From Tritrichomonas musculus (lineage: Eukaryota; Parabasalia; Tritrichomonadida; Tritrichomonadidae), in assembly GCA_039105265.1 (NCBI GenBank), contig JAPFFF010000001.1:1364001-1428000 (forward strand): 64,000 nt of DNA. The letters are read 5' to 3'. Position numbers and translations under genes: made by a program. The notes beneath the pieces were generated by a model. It had not been told where the DNA came from. It did no database searches and worked only from the letters and a program-made list of their open reading frames with translations. Below, one piece after another: positions 18,882 through 29,744 of the stretch; within the stretch, counting starts at the first letter, position 1, and each line of letters opens with the position of its first letter.

Positions 18882-20966
18882 ATGCAAAAGATAGTATTGG
18901 ACGACACCGTATATGAGATACCAATTGAAAACTTTGAAACAGACATGAATACAGAGTCATCACAAGATAAGAAGGAAAGAATTCTTGATCTTTTCAGAAA
19001 TCATAACGAACTCAAATCAGAAGAAGAATACAGTAACATTGAATCTCAGTTGCATTATGCATGTAGAGAAGGTGACCTCGAATTAATAAAAATTTTACTC
19101 AGTGAACAAATTGAAGATGATTCCAAAAATTTTTTATTTAAAATCGACAAAACAAATCAGACAGCCTCATTTTATGGTTTCAAACAAAATGTACAAGATC
19201 TTATTATTCCGCGAACAGTCAAACAAAAAAATAATGATTATCTAGTCACTAGCATTTGTCGTTTTAATGGTCAAATTTACTGCGAGTCATTAAGTATCAA
19301 ATTTGAAGAAGAATCAGCAGTTAGCACAATTTATGGATATGCATTTTCATCTTCAAATATCGAAGAAATTTCTATTCCAGCCAGTGTAACAAATATATGT
19401 GATCGTGCATTTTGCAATTGTAAAAATCTAAGAAAGGTCGAAATTCCATCGAATTCTAACTTACAAACAATTGGGAAAAATGCATTTTCAGAATCAAAAA
19501 TCAAAGAAATTTCTATTCCAGCCAGTGTAACAAAAATATGTGAATGTGCATTTTCATACTGTAGCAATCTAAGAAAAGTCGAAATTCCAACGAATTCTAA
19601 CTTACAAACAATTGGAGAAGATGCATTTTCGTTTTCAAATATATTAGAAATTTCTATTCCAGCCAGTGTAACAAATATATGTGAATTTGCATTTTGCAAT
19701 TGTAAAAATCTAAGAAAGGTCGAAATTCCAACGAATTCTAACTTACAAACAATTGGGAAAAATGCATTTTCTGAATCAGAAATCGAAGGAATTTTTATTC
19801 CACGCAGTGTAACTAAAATATGTGAAAATGCATTTTGCAATTGTAGCAATCTAAGAAAAGTCGAAATTCCAACGAATTCTAACTTACAAGCAATTTATGG
19901 ATATGCATTCTCATATTCAAATATTGAAGAAATTTATTTTCCAAAAAGTTTGATTGAATTGAAAGAAGGATGGTGTTGTGATACAAAAAAATTAAAGCGA
20001 ATTATAATTTCACCATCCAATGGTCAATTCATATTCAAAGAAGATAAATATTTGATTGGCAAAAGTAATCAAAACGATGATGAATTTGACAAACTTCTAT
20101 TTGTAGGCCGTAACATCAAAAAAATTTGTATTCCATTAAATATCAAAATCATTGGATCATTTTCATTTTCATATTCGAATCTCGAAGAAATTTCTATTTC
20201 AGCCAGTGTAACAAATATATGTGATCGTGCATTTTACAAATGTAACAATCTAAGAAAAGTCGAAATTCCAACGAATTCCAACTTACAAACAATTGAAAAA
20301 AGTGCATTTTCATATTCAAATCTCGAAGAAATTTCTATTCCAGCCAGAGTAACAAATATATGTGAATTTGCATTTTGCAATTGTAACAATCTAAGAAAAG
20401 TCGAAATTCCAACGAATTCTAACTTACAAGCAATTGAACAATGTGCATTTTCATATTCAAATCTCGAAGAAATTTCTATTCCACCCAGAGTAACGAAAAT
20501 ATGTGATCGTGCATTTTACAAATGTAACAATCTAAGAAAAGTCGAAATTCTAACGAATTCTAACTTACAGACAATTGAAAAAGATGCATTTTCATTTTTA
20601 AATCTCGAAGAAATTTCTATTCCAACCAGTGTAACAAATATATGTGAATTTGCATTTTGCAATTGTAACAATCTAAGAAAAGTCGAAATTCCAACGAATT
20701 CTAACTTACAAACAATTGGGAAAAATGCATTTTCAGGAACAAAAATCAAAGAAATTTTTATTCCAGCCAGTGTAACAAAAATATGTGAAGATGCATTTTG
20801 TTCTTGCTCTGAACTTCGAATAATTGAAATATCTGAAGAATCACAATTACAATCATTTTCTATAACATCTTTTAAATTTTGTCGAAAACTCATGATAATA
20901 ATGATTCCTTCATCATTGAAAAAATTAATTGATATCAATATTTTTGATTATTTCATTTATTTCTAA
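18882..20966 (+). CDS. BspA-like leucine-rich-repeat protein
   Basis: A 694-residue protein. Residues 1-60 are acidic. Residues 60-80 (LHYACREGDLELIKILL) look like one ankyrin helix pair. Residues about 85-130 form a short linker (TASFYGF, IIPRTV) also present in the protein at 48085. From about 140 to 680 the chain is BspA/TpLRR (LRR_5) repeats with units such as ISIPASVTNICDRAFCNC and NLRKVEIPTNSNLQTIG, about 46-48 residues per double unit. They are so alike at DNA level that unequal exchange is likely. One degenerate unit breaks the array near residues 355-430. No signal peptide or membrane helix, so it is not obviously one of the surface-anchored members. Role likely protein binding. Confidence 0.85.
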   Translation: MQKIVLDDTVYEIPIENFETDMNTESSQDKKERILDLFRNHNELKSEEEYSNIESQLHYACREGDLELIKILLSEQIEDDSKNFLFKIDKTNQTASFYGFKQNVQDLIIPRTVKQKNNDYLVTSICRFNGQIYCESLSIKFEEESAVSTIYGYAFSSSNIEEISIPASVTNICDRAFCNCKNLRKVEIPSNSNLQTIGKNAFSESKIKEISIPASVTKICECAFSYCSNLRKVEIPTNSNLQTIGEDAFSFSNILEISIPASVTNICEFAFCNCKNLRKVEIPTNSNLQTIGKNAFSESEIEGIFIPRSVTKICENAFCNCSNLRKVEIPTNSNLQAIYGYAFSYSNIEEIYFPKSLIELKEGWCCDTKKLKRIIISPSNGQFIFKEDKYLIGKSNQNDDEFDKLLFVGRNIKKICIPLNIKIIGSFSFSYSNLEEISISASVTNICDRAFYKCNNLRKVEIPTNSNLQTIEKSAFSYSNLEEISIPARVTNICEFAFCNCNNLRKVEIPTNSNLQAIEQCAFSYSNLEEISIPPRVTKICDRAFYKCNNLRKVEILTNSNLQTIEKDAFSFLNLEEISIPTSVTNICEFAFCNCNNLRKVEIPTNSNLQTIGKNAFSGTKIKEIFIPASVTKICEDAFCSCSELRIIEISEESQLQSFSITSFKFCRKLMIIMIPSSLKKLIDINIFDYFIYF

Positions 20967-21339
20967 ATAAACCATATGAAATTCAATTAAACAAGTTTTA
21001 TAAATAGCATGATGCAACTATAAAGCTCCAACTAGTTGATAATTTTCTCCGGAGAAATTCTTGAATTCTTTTCTTTCCCTCAATTGACTCTGAATTACTC
21101 ACTTTTATAAATCTATTATTTTTTGACAAATATTTCGTTTATCCATTCTTTTATTTCAATTTTTCCCCCATTGATTATTAGAAATGTTGAAAGAAGTTTT
21201 TGATCAATATCAAACAGCATCTTTTTTTTTAAAAAAATTGTAAATGTTGAGAATTGCTATTATACCAAAAATAAACATAAAATGGTTGAATTTTTTTTAT
21301 ATTAATAAATTTTATTCCAATACATTAAAATAACAAAAT
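20967..21339. other. AT-rich intergenic region
   Basis: Between convergent genes; no gene or structured element recognised. Confidence 0.4.
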
Positions 21340-24105
21340 TTATAGTCCGAATCCTTCATAAAATAAATGATTGATCTCTTGGATATGTTTTTTTGTAGTT
21401 TCATTGGATTTTTCAATCGATCCATTTACAATGTAGTCATAAAAGTTTGGTTCATTTCTTGTATATATCATATCAAAATATTTAAATCGATTTAGATATA
21501 AATGAATGTCTTGGCTTGTGCTATAGAACAATTTTTTGAAAAATATTTTTATATTATCACTGATATCAGAACTTTTGCAGATTTTTTTAAGATAAAAAAA
21601 ATGCTTCGTTTTTATCAATTGCTTTAAAACCTCCACAAAGATTAATGAGAAATAACAAAACATTTATTTGTGGATAATTGTATTTTGATGCTTTTTCGAT
21701 GATATCAATTGCTTTTCCAATATCCTGCTGTATGTCAATACCAAAATAATAAATTCCAAATAAATTTATAAAAGAATAAGGATCATTTGTCTTGTTAATG
21801 GCTTCTTCAAAATATTCTAATGCCAAATGAATATTCTTTTTAACTCCATATCCATTTTTGTAAATAATTCCAAGATTATTTTTAGAAAAACCATTATTAA
21901 AAGATGATGATTCTTTAAAATAATGAATAGCTTTAATGAGATCTCGCTCAACGTATTCACCAGAAAAATAAATATCACCAAGAAAAAAACTTGCTTCATG
22001 ACTATAACTTTTTGAAGCCAATGTCAAAAAATAAATTGCGAGGTTAATATTACGAGGAATATAATCATTATTTAAATAAATTCCACCAAGAAGAAATTGT
22101 GCTTTGCGATTCATATGTTTTGCTGAAAGTTTTAAATAATAAATACCTTTATTAATATTTATTGGCACATCAAGATCAGCCAAATAAAAAATCCCAAGAT
22201 TAAGCTGTGCTATTGGATTACCTTGATTTGTAGATAAGGTTAAATAATAAATTGCTTTATCAATATTTTTTTCAACATATTTTCCAAAATAATACAACAT
22301 GCCAAGAAGAAACTGAGCATCATTAAATTTAGTATCACATGCGATTTTTAAATGAAACAATCCTTCATTGATGTCATATTTGTCTGAATTTGTTAATTGA
22401 ATAAATCCAAGAGAATAATGAGCCAATGGATCATTTTGATTTGCTGCAAGAGTAAAATGACGAAGGGAATTACTAACATCATGCGGAATATGATCACAAT
22501 AATAATAAATGAAACCTAAAAGAGTATGTGCTCTTGGATGATTTTGATTTGATGCAAGCGTCAAGTAATGAATTGCTTTATTAATATCATATAAATCTTT
22601 ATGAAAATTATAAATGTATCCCATAAAAAATTGAGCATCACAATAATTATGTTCTGCTGATAATTTCATATAATAAACGCATTTTTTAATATCAGGAATA
22701 ATAAATTCATAATTATCAATGTTATAATAAATTAGTCCAAGATCATACATGGCTTTATAATTATCCTGATTTGCAGCCAATGTTAAATAATGAATGGCTT
22801 TATTGATATCAATTCCATTGTAATAAGAAGTATAATAAATATGTCCAAGTAAATATTGAGCTTCAGAATTATTCTTATCTGCAGCAAGTGTTGAATAATG
22901 TATTGCTTTATTAATTTCAGTAGAGTTTTTTGCTACGTAATAAAGTTTTCCTAGCTGTAATTGAGCATAAGATTTGTCTTGATTTGCTGAAAGAGTTAAA
23001 TAGTGAAATGCTTTATCAATATCATATGTAGGAAAATCATAATTTGAATAAATTAATCCAAGATAATATTGTGCTTTAGGACTATTTTGATTTGCGGCAA
23101 GTTCAAAATAATGAATAGATTTATCTAATTCACGAGGAACCCTACAATTTGCTAAATAAATCACACAAAGAGTAATTTGTGCTACTGACATGTTTTGTTC
23201 TGAAGCAAGTTTTAAATAATGTATGGATTTATTAATATTCCGTTCAACATATTCATTCGAATAATAAATAGATCCAAGAAAATATTGTGAATAAGGTAAA
23301 TTTTGATTAGCAGCAATTTCTAAATAATGAATTGCTTTGTCAATATCATGATTAGTATAATATATATGACCTAATAATTCTGATGCATATGGATATTTAT
23401 TTTCAGATGAAAGCCTTAAGTAAAAGATTCGTTTTTTGACATCAATTTTTTTAAATGAACTTCGAAATAAATGATTTAGAACATCAATAATGTTTGGTCT
23501 CAATTCTGGATCTTTTTGAATACATTTTAAACAAATTTCTTTGATTATTTGATACTCTTCTTCAAGCGATGCATCAACACTGACATTTTTCAAAATGCTT
23601 TTGATTTCATCTACGTTATTTTCAAATTTTTTTTGTAATAATAAAAAAAATAATTTTACCAAGTGAATAAATGTCAGATTTGAATGAATATTCATTTGAT
23701 GAAAATTGCTCTGGTGATGTAAAATAAGAAACGCCAATGTCACCTGTTTTCATGCTCCCTTCGTCACCTATTGATTGATCAAAATCAACCAATATAGCAA
23801 CGTTGTCTGAGTTGACAATGATGTTTTCAAAATGTAGGTCACGAAATATGATGCGCCTCAAATGAACATATTCAATTGAAATCATGATTTCAATAATAAT
23901 TAGAATCTTATCAAAATCATTCAAAGTTCTTTTTTTTCCTTTGATTGCTTCATATAATGTCTCACCTGGGATATACTCAGCGACAATGTAGTTTTTATTC
24001 AAATGCTGAAAATGGCCAAAATATTGTGAAATAAATACGCATTTATTGTTGACCTTTTTATAAAAATTTATTTCATGCTCACCAGATCTTATAGATAAAC
24101 CAAAT
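21340..24105 (-). pseudogene. Kinase plus Sel1-repeat gene, frame-broken
   Basis: Three overlapping minus-strand frames together resemble one kinase-Sel1 protein. The first (24105-23622) starts without an ATG inside the N-lobe (GLSIRSGEHEINFYKK) and continues through IVAEYIPG, the catalytic loop IIFRDLHFEN (FRD for HRD) and VDFDQS (DFD for DFG). The second (about 23640-21587) carries the kinase end and about 17 Sel1 repeats of 35-36 residues, of the type YAQLQLGKLYY ... INKAIHYLTLAANQ. The third (to 21340) carries the tail. Both frame changes fall in A/T homopolymers, so sequencing error is possible; the 5' end also lacks a start and is preceded by an in-frame TGA. The altered HRD and DFG suggest weak or no kinase activity. 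Confidence 0.75.
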
Positions 24106-24303
24106 CAAGTAATTCAATATCTATTCAAGGAAATACAACCTCCTATTACTGATTTTGAGATATACGAATTTTTTAAATAATGAATTTTTTTTTCAACTCC
24201 ATTTCAATGTCAATAAAGAGATAACATTTAGCATAATGATGATTATAAAAAAAGTAAAAATATCCACTCTGTAACGCATTTACTAATAAATAAACAAAAA
24301 ATC

Positions 24304-25722
24304 TTACTTTTGATTCATCCATTGAATGAAAAGCGATGGATCGTCCAAAAGGAACTGAGCTTGCTGATCAGACATATCACGCACTCTTTGAAGGAAAACA
24401 CATGAATTTGGGTCTTTTTCTAATATCATACTTCGAAGAGCCCATTTTGGTTCTTGTTGATATTGAAGCTGATTTGGATTTGGATTTGAAGCCATTTGGT
24501 GAAACATTTCTCTTCTTCGTTTGCTTTCTTCATGCATTTTCTTCATTCTTGTGAACTGATCTACACCGAAAGACGCGTGAATCTGTTTTCCATTGATCAG
24601 AATCAAGCAAGACTTCTTCAGACATTCGCTTGCTGCTTCCTTTGATGAGAAATTCACAAATCCAAACTTCTTTGAGATTCCATCTTCATCTCTCATGATT
24701 TTGACGGATTGAACTTTTCTGAATTGTGAAAAAGCTATCAATAAATCTTTCTCTGTCACAAATTCATCAAAATTCCTCACATACAAGTATTTGTCCTTGT
24801 TTTCTTCGTACTTCTTCTTCTTTCTTTCAAATAATTCCTTCTGTTTGACTTGTGCAATTTCATGCTTTGACATCCAACGGCTGCAAACAAGGCTGCTTCC
24901 TTCGATCATTCTGCCATTTATTCCTTCAATCGCTCTGACAGATTCTTCATGTGTTGACATCTCAACAATTCCTCGCTGTTGGATGCTTCTCTCTTCTTCT
25001 GCTTCTTCAATGTGACATGAAATGACGTTTCCAAATTCTTTGAAAAGTTCAACAAGATTTGAGTCATTGTAGAAGCAAGGAAGATGTTTAATGAAGCATT
25101 TAGTGAATGTATCATTTTGAGTTAGGTGAACAAAACGAGAACATCGCTCAATGTGAACAGGACGACCGTTTATTGATGCATCTTGAAGATCTTTCATTGC
25201 TTGATCAGCATCTTCTTGATGACGAAACTGAACATAGCCGATTCCGTTTGATATAAATCGTTTACCGTATGAATCTTGATCTGGTTCGATTTCTCCGTCG
25301 ATTTTGCATGTTACAATTTCACCAAAATCCGAAAATGCATCATGTAATTGAGAAACTTCGATTTCTGGATCAAGATTTGTGATTTTGAGTTTGGCATATG
25401 GACTATGAATGAGGTTTATTGTTTCTTCATCTGCAAGAACAAGTCTGATTGGAATATTGTCAAGTTTTGTATAATTGAACTCTTTAATTACATTGACGGC
25501 ATCTTCTCTTGTTTCAAAATCTACGAATGCATATGCATATGGATTGTTATTCTTATCAATTTTTGCTTTAATTATCACTGATCCTGGACTTTGAGAAACA
25601 TGGTTCTCTTGGAAAAGCTGTTTTAGAAAATCTTCATCGATAACAGAAGTACATTCATCCAAAAAGGTTGTTACTGGAAGATCTGCAACATATATTCGTG
25701 TAACATTATTATTTTGGGACAT
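24304..25722 (-). CDS. Poly(A)-binding-protein-like RNA-binding protein, four RRMs
   Basis: A 472-residue protein with four RNA-recognition motifs at about 9-97, 110-193, 207-283 and 311-386. RNP1-like segments include NPYAYAFVDF, SNGIGYVQF and KKFGFVNF; RNP2-like segments include RIYVADLP and YLYVRNFD. Four RRMs in this spacing is the layout of cytoplasmic poly(A)-binding protein. The tail (387-472) is basic, then Asn/Gln-rich, and ends in a helical segment (VFLQRVRDMSDQQAQFLL). I cannot recognise a true MLLE domain. Expected role: binding mRNA poly(A) tails in translation and stability. A different multi-RRM protein remains possible. Confidence 0.8.
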   Translation of the reverse strand: MSQNNNVTRIYVADLPVTTFLDECTSVIDEDFLKQLFQENHVSQSPGSVIIKAKIDKNNNPYAYAFVDFETREDAVNVIKEFNYTKLDNIPIRLVLADEETINLIHSPYAKLKITNLDPEIEVSQLHDAFSDFGEIVTCKIDGEIEPDQDSYGKRFISNGIGYVQFRHQEDADQAMKDLQDASINGRPVHIERCSRFVHLTQNDTFTKCFIKHLPCFYNDSNLVELFKEFGNVISCHIEEAEEERSIQQRGIVEMSTHEESVRAIEGINGRMIEGSSLVCSRWMSKHEIAQVKQKELFERKKKKYEENKDKYLYVRNFDEFVTEKDLLIAFSQFRKVQSVKIMRDEDGISKKFGFVNFSSKEAASECLKKSCLILINGKQIHASFGVDQFTRMKKMHEESKRRREMFHQMASNPNPNQLQYQQEPKWALRSMILEKDPNSCVFLQRVRDMSDQQAQFLLDDPSLFIQWMNQK

Positions 25723-25728
25723 AATAAA

Positions 25729-25733
25729 AATGA
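25729..25733 (-). promoter_or_regulatory. Possible initiator TCATT
   Basis: TCATT, matching TCAY(T/A), is 6 nt upstream of the RRM protein ATG on the same strand. Position is right for a trichomonad Inr, but the motif is short. Confidence 0.35.
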
Positions 25734-25902
25734 TATTAAAATTTTTGAAATTTATTGAGAAGAGAAATTGAAAATTTTTAAATATTTAAAATTTCTTAAA
25801 GTCAAAAATTTTATAGAGAAATTTTTCAATGAAATTCAGGCTTTTTTTATATAAAAAAATATAAAGGTGTTATTTTAGTATAAGTCGACATTGGTCTTTT
25901 GA

Positions 25903-26603
25903 AAAATAGAATAAAATTTTCTTTCAATAGGAGGAATGGGTTAGTCTACTCAACTTTTTCAAAGGACTCTATTTTTCTTAAATATTTCTTTCAATAGGCT
26001 TGTTAAGTCTTGATTTTCGATATCGATAATTGACACATTTTTCTGATATCAATATCAAACCAAAAATTTTATCTCTGATATCAATAATGAATAATGAATA
26101 ATGAATAAAAAATCGATTATCAATATTGAAAATTTTTATAATCTCAGTATAAAATAAAATGACAAGTAATCAGCTGAACAACCCAAAACAATCGTAATGC
26201 TGATATTTTGTTTTCAGTTCCAACTTTTTGTATGAAGTCTTTGAAAAAGTGGTAAATTCAATCAAAGTAAAAATTATACAAAACAAAGCAAAATATTATG
26301 GAAAAAACATAAAAATGGAGTTTTTTTACACAATATAAGACACTAAATATTATAATTTATTTTTCCCACTAGATGGCAATCATGATATCATTGCACTATC
26401 AAACAGAATTGAGATGAATACAATGACAAATTTGTCCCAATACTTTGTAAATTAATCAGTTAAATGATATAAAAATGAAAATAAAAAAATCGATTTTTTT
26501 TATTATTTATTTAAATTAATAAACAAGCTTTACTTGTATTTTCATAAAGAATTTTCTCGTACTTTTTAACTTCTGGTGGAATTTCAGAAGCATTACTCTT
26601 TTC
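25903..26603. repeat. Source copy of the segment duplicated at 16414-17145
   Basis: Spans the spacer between the RRM gene and the Sel1 gene and the last about 30 codons of the latter. It contains the stretch CGATATCGATAATTGA, similar in style to the interior of the MITE at 2576-3053. Confidence 0.9.
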
Positions 26604-27986
26604 ATTTTTATATATATTAACGAATCTCGCCATTGCATCACGGTTTCCCATTTCAGCTGCCTCCTTTACAAACATTTCGCCTAGATCAATTCTCTTTGGG
26701 AAGAGATCGCCTTTTAAGTACATGTTTCCGAGGAAAAGGATACATTTTGGGTCTTTCAAAGTCCTTCCTTTCTCCAAGTATTTTCTTATTTCGTAAATAT
26801 GAAGAAGCATTGCATTATCCTTGTAAAGGTTGTTACAATATTGGTAAATTGATTCAGGCAGCCCTGCATCTGCACCAATTTTGTAATATGATCTTGATTG
26901 GAACATATTTGGACTTAAACCATCCCCACCATTCATATATAACTTTCCTAGGTTTTCTATTGCGTTGAAAGAACCTTCTTCTAGAGCAAGTTTGTAATAT
27001 TTGATTGCAATATTTAAATTCTTTTGAACATAAACTCCGTTCTCATAAAACATGCCTAATGCTGTAATAGCGTTTGGTTCACCCATATCGGCCGCTTTTT
27101 TGATAAGTTCGTACGATCTTTGGTAATCTTGTTGGACACAAAGCATTCCTTCTTCAATTATGGCACCGTATGCGAGCATTCCAAGTGGATTATCATGATC
27201 TGATGAATACTTGATCAATCTGTAGCCTTCTGGTTCATCGGTGTCTCCGTATTTTGATGTTATTAATGCAAATCCGTATTCGGCAAAGCCACCTAGATTT
27301 CCCCCTTCACATGATTTTTTGTACCAATTTTTGGCTGATTTCAGATCAATAGGAATGTCTGGGACACCTTTTTCGAAAAATTTGCCATATCGTATCATTG
27401 CTTCTGTATTACCCCGACTTGCTGCTTTTTTGAAATATGCACAAGCTTCTGCATAATCCGGTTCTATAGCACCAAAATGATTAGATTTTGATTTAAGACA
27501 AAATTGTCCATATTTAGTCATTCCATCTAGGTCACCATAATCGGCTGCGTCTTTATACAATTGTTTGACTAGTGGATAATTGATATTATTATTAGCATTT
27601 GAATTTATATCAAATGATTGTTTGCTTAATAAGATTTCAGCAAGTTCAAGTTTAACTGCAGCGTTTTTGGTTTTCGTTGCTGCGTTATTTAATATATCAA
27701 TGGCTTCAGCCTCATTCTTATCAATAATTTCGCCTTGTAAAAGATATCGTCCAAATAATTTTAAGGATTCAGCATTATCTTTTTCTACTCCAAATCGTAA
27801 ATAGCTTAATCCAAGGTCAGGGTTTCTTGGAAAATCATTTTTCCCATAAATAAATCCTTTAGCAACAGTGATAATTGATTTGCAATTACCTTTTTCTGCT
27901 TTGGTTACTAGTTTTTGGCATTCATCGTTTAATTCAGAGAAATATGTTTCATCAATTATGTTTAAAATTGGTTTCTTTTTAAACAT
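26511..27986 (-). CDS. Sel1-repeat protein with C-terminal CaaX box
   Basis: A 491-residue protein composed of about ten Sel1-like (TPR-related) repeats, for example EAMIRYGKFFEKG ... AKNWYKKSCEGGN and PNAITALGMFYENG ... IKYYKLALEEG. Such solenoids act as scaffolds. The chain ends KACLLI: Cys followed by two aliphatic residues and Ile, a good CaaX prenylation signal of geranylgeranyl type. No signal peptide, so the protein is probably cytosolic and held on the inner face of a membrane by a lipid. The next gene upstream ends with the same CLLI. A dead copy of its last codons lies at 17057-17145. Confidence 0.9.
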   Translation of the reverse strand: MFKKKPILNIIDETYFSELNDECQKLVTKAEKGNCKSIITVAKGFIYGKNDFPRNPDLGLSYLRFGVEKDNAESLKLFGRYLLQGEIIDKNEAEAIDILNNAATKTKNAAVKLELAEILLSKQSFDINSNANNNINYPLVKQLYKDAADYGDLDGMTKYGQFCLKSKSNHFGAIEPDYAEACAYFKKAASRGNTEAMIRYGKFFEKGVPDIPIDLKSAKNWYKKSCEGGNLGGFAEYGFALITSKYGDTDEPEGYRLIKYSSDHDNPLGMLAYGAIIEEGMLCVQQDYQRSYELIKKAADMGEPNAITALGMFYENGVYVQKNLNIAIKYYKLALEEGSFNAIENLGKLYMNGGDGLSPNMFQSRSYYKIGADAGLPESIYQYCNNLYKDNAMLLHIYEIRKYLEKGRTLKDPKCILFLGNMYLKGDLFPKRIDLGEMFVKEAAEMGNRDAMARFVNIYKNEKSNASEIPPEVKKYEKILYENTSKACLLI

Positions 27987-28546
27987 TTGTAAATTACAAA
28001 TTTCTTTTTAAAAAGAGATTTCTATAAATAGAAATTTGAATTGTAAAAAACAAATATAAAAAAAAAAAACATAAATATCTTGTAAAAAATCATATATAAA
28101 TCAATATTTGTATTTTTTTAAATGTAATAATATATTTAAATATTTAAATATAAAATTTTATTTATATAAATATGTAATAAAATGATATAAATTAGTATTT
28201 GATTAAGCTAAATTTAATAGAAATTTTCATTGTTTTTCAATTTTTTCAGAAGTTGACAATCTTAAAAAATTAAATGCCCATTTTATAATTCTTGATAATT
28301 AATGTACAAATTAAATACTTTTAGAAACCTACAATTTTATTATCTCTAATGACAATTGAAAAGTTTTTTTTATAAAATATTAAGTTCAGAATTCCAAATC
28401 TTACACTCATTCAATTTTAAAAATTAACTAGGTAATTTAAAAAACGTATTAGAAATGCACCTTAACAAGAAAAAAACTCTTTTTTAATCCCTACTCCTTT
28501 AAAAAATAAAAAACTAAAATCATTAAATAAGACTTTACTGAAAAAA
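27987..28546. other. AT-rich intergenic region
   Basis: Between two minus-strand genes. Low-complexity A/T with no recognised element. Confidence 0.4.
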
Positions 28547-29098
28547 TTATATCAATAAACAAGTAGTTGATTTTTCGTTTTTCCTGTATTTTTCAGCTTT
28601 TCCATAATGAATATCATTTAACCTTTCACTAAATTCAAGCATTGGATCATCATAATATTTCTTTTTCCATTGATATTCATATGCCATAACTTTTAACGTT
28701 GCAACACGCATCCCAGCCACCAAAAATTCTTTAGTTGCAGCAGCTGCCACCTTAGTATATGAGATGTCATAGAATTGATTGCTTTTTCCTGGCGTTATAA
28801 CGGCATCGTAAATAAAAACATGATTTTCTTCGAAAAGAGAAGGGCTCATAACTTCTGCTAGCATCAAAATATAATTTTTGTCATCAAAAGTTAAGTCCAT
28901 ATATTTATCATAATTTGTTATTTTTGAAGGTATGTCTAGATTAATGACACTATCAACGCAATTTAAATAATACATGAGTTTTGCCCAACTGTTTTCTGGT
29001 ACTGTGCATGTAGTCCCTGTATTTTTTATTATCAATTGTTCAGCTTCGACTGCTACTGCTGTTGTTGTTTCTGTTCCTTTTGCTGGTGTTATCGTCAT
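28547..29098 (-). CDS. Small unknown protein with C-terminal CaaX box
   Basis: The frame opens at 29170, but the first 24 codons are encoded by a poly-A tract, so I take the Met at 29098 (MTITPAKGTETTT), giving 183 residues. The N-terminus is Thr/Ala-rich. The body is a mixed alpha/beta domain (NSWAKLMYYLNCVDSVINLD, KNYILMLAEVMSPS) I cannot assign. The end is STTCLLI, a CaaX prenylation motif identical in its last four residues to the downstream Sel1 protein. This suggests membrane attachment and perhaps a shared location with that neighbour, which is on the same strand. Confidence 0.7.
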   Translation of the reverse strand: MTITPAKGTETTTAVAVEAEQLIIKNTGTTCTVPENSWAKLMYYLNCVDSVINLDIPSKITNYDKYMDLTFDDKNYILMLAEVMSPSLFEENHVFIYDAVITPGKSNQFYDISYTKVAAAATKEFLVAGMRVATLKVMAYEYQWKKKYYDDPMLEFSERLNDIHYGKAEKYRKNEKSTTCLLI

Positions 29099-29744
29099 GA
29101 TTAAAAAAAAAAAAAAAAAAACTTTTTCAAAAATTATCAAAATTTGAGAATATTTTTCAAAGGCATACAAAAGATTTGAATCTTAATTAAATTTTAATTT
29201 AAAATAAAAATATATCATTTAAAAAATATTAATATCCAAAATAATTTGTAAAATAAGAAATATTATTAATATTTTTATTGATTTAAAATTGTATTGTTTA
29301 TAATTACTTTATTCATTCAAGAATTTCTTTTAAATCTCACTATTTCCAATTATTTTTTTGGGAATTGACTTCTTCACATTGCTCTTATTTCCTTTTATAT
29401 TTTGAACTATGATCTTCAGAGTAGAAACATAAACAGAGTGTAATTCATAATGCTTGACATTATTAATGAAACGTTATTTTTTATTCAAAGAAAAGAAAAA
29501 CGTTTTTTTTCTTCAATTCATATTCTTTTTACTCTCACTTTGATAAATTTCGAGAATTGCTGAATCTGCAATATTGATTGAAAATTGAATGAAAATTTTT
29601 GTAAAAGTTCAAGAAAAAAAAATCCATAGAAAAAAAATTGAATGAAAATTTTAGTAAAAATTTATCAAAATTTTGGTAACATTTCCATTCAAAAAGTTAG
29701 AATATAGTAATATAAGAAAATATCATGTAAAACTTTATTGAGTA
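29099..29744. other. AT-rich divergent intergenic region
   Basis: Lies between divergent genes and should hold both promoters. An 18-nt A run at 29103-29120 borders the upstream ATG. No clear Inr seen. Confidence 0.4.

Noticed and set aside
19331-20938. Antisense open frames of 172 and 140 codons with repeats
   Set aside because: Mirror of the sense BspA repeats; repeat structure alone keeps the antisense frame open.
28547-29170. Start of the CaaX protein at 29170
   Set aside because: The extra 24 codons come from a poly-A tract (a Phe run on the minus strand) and look untranslated.
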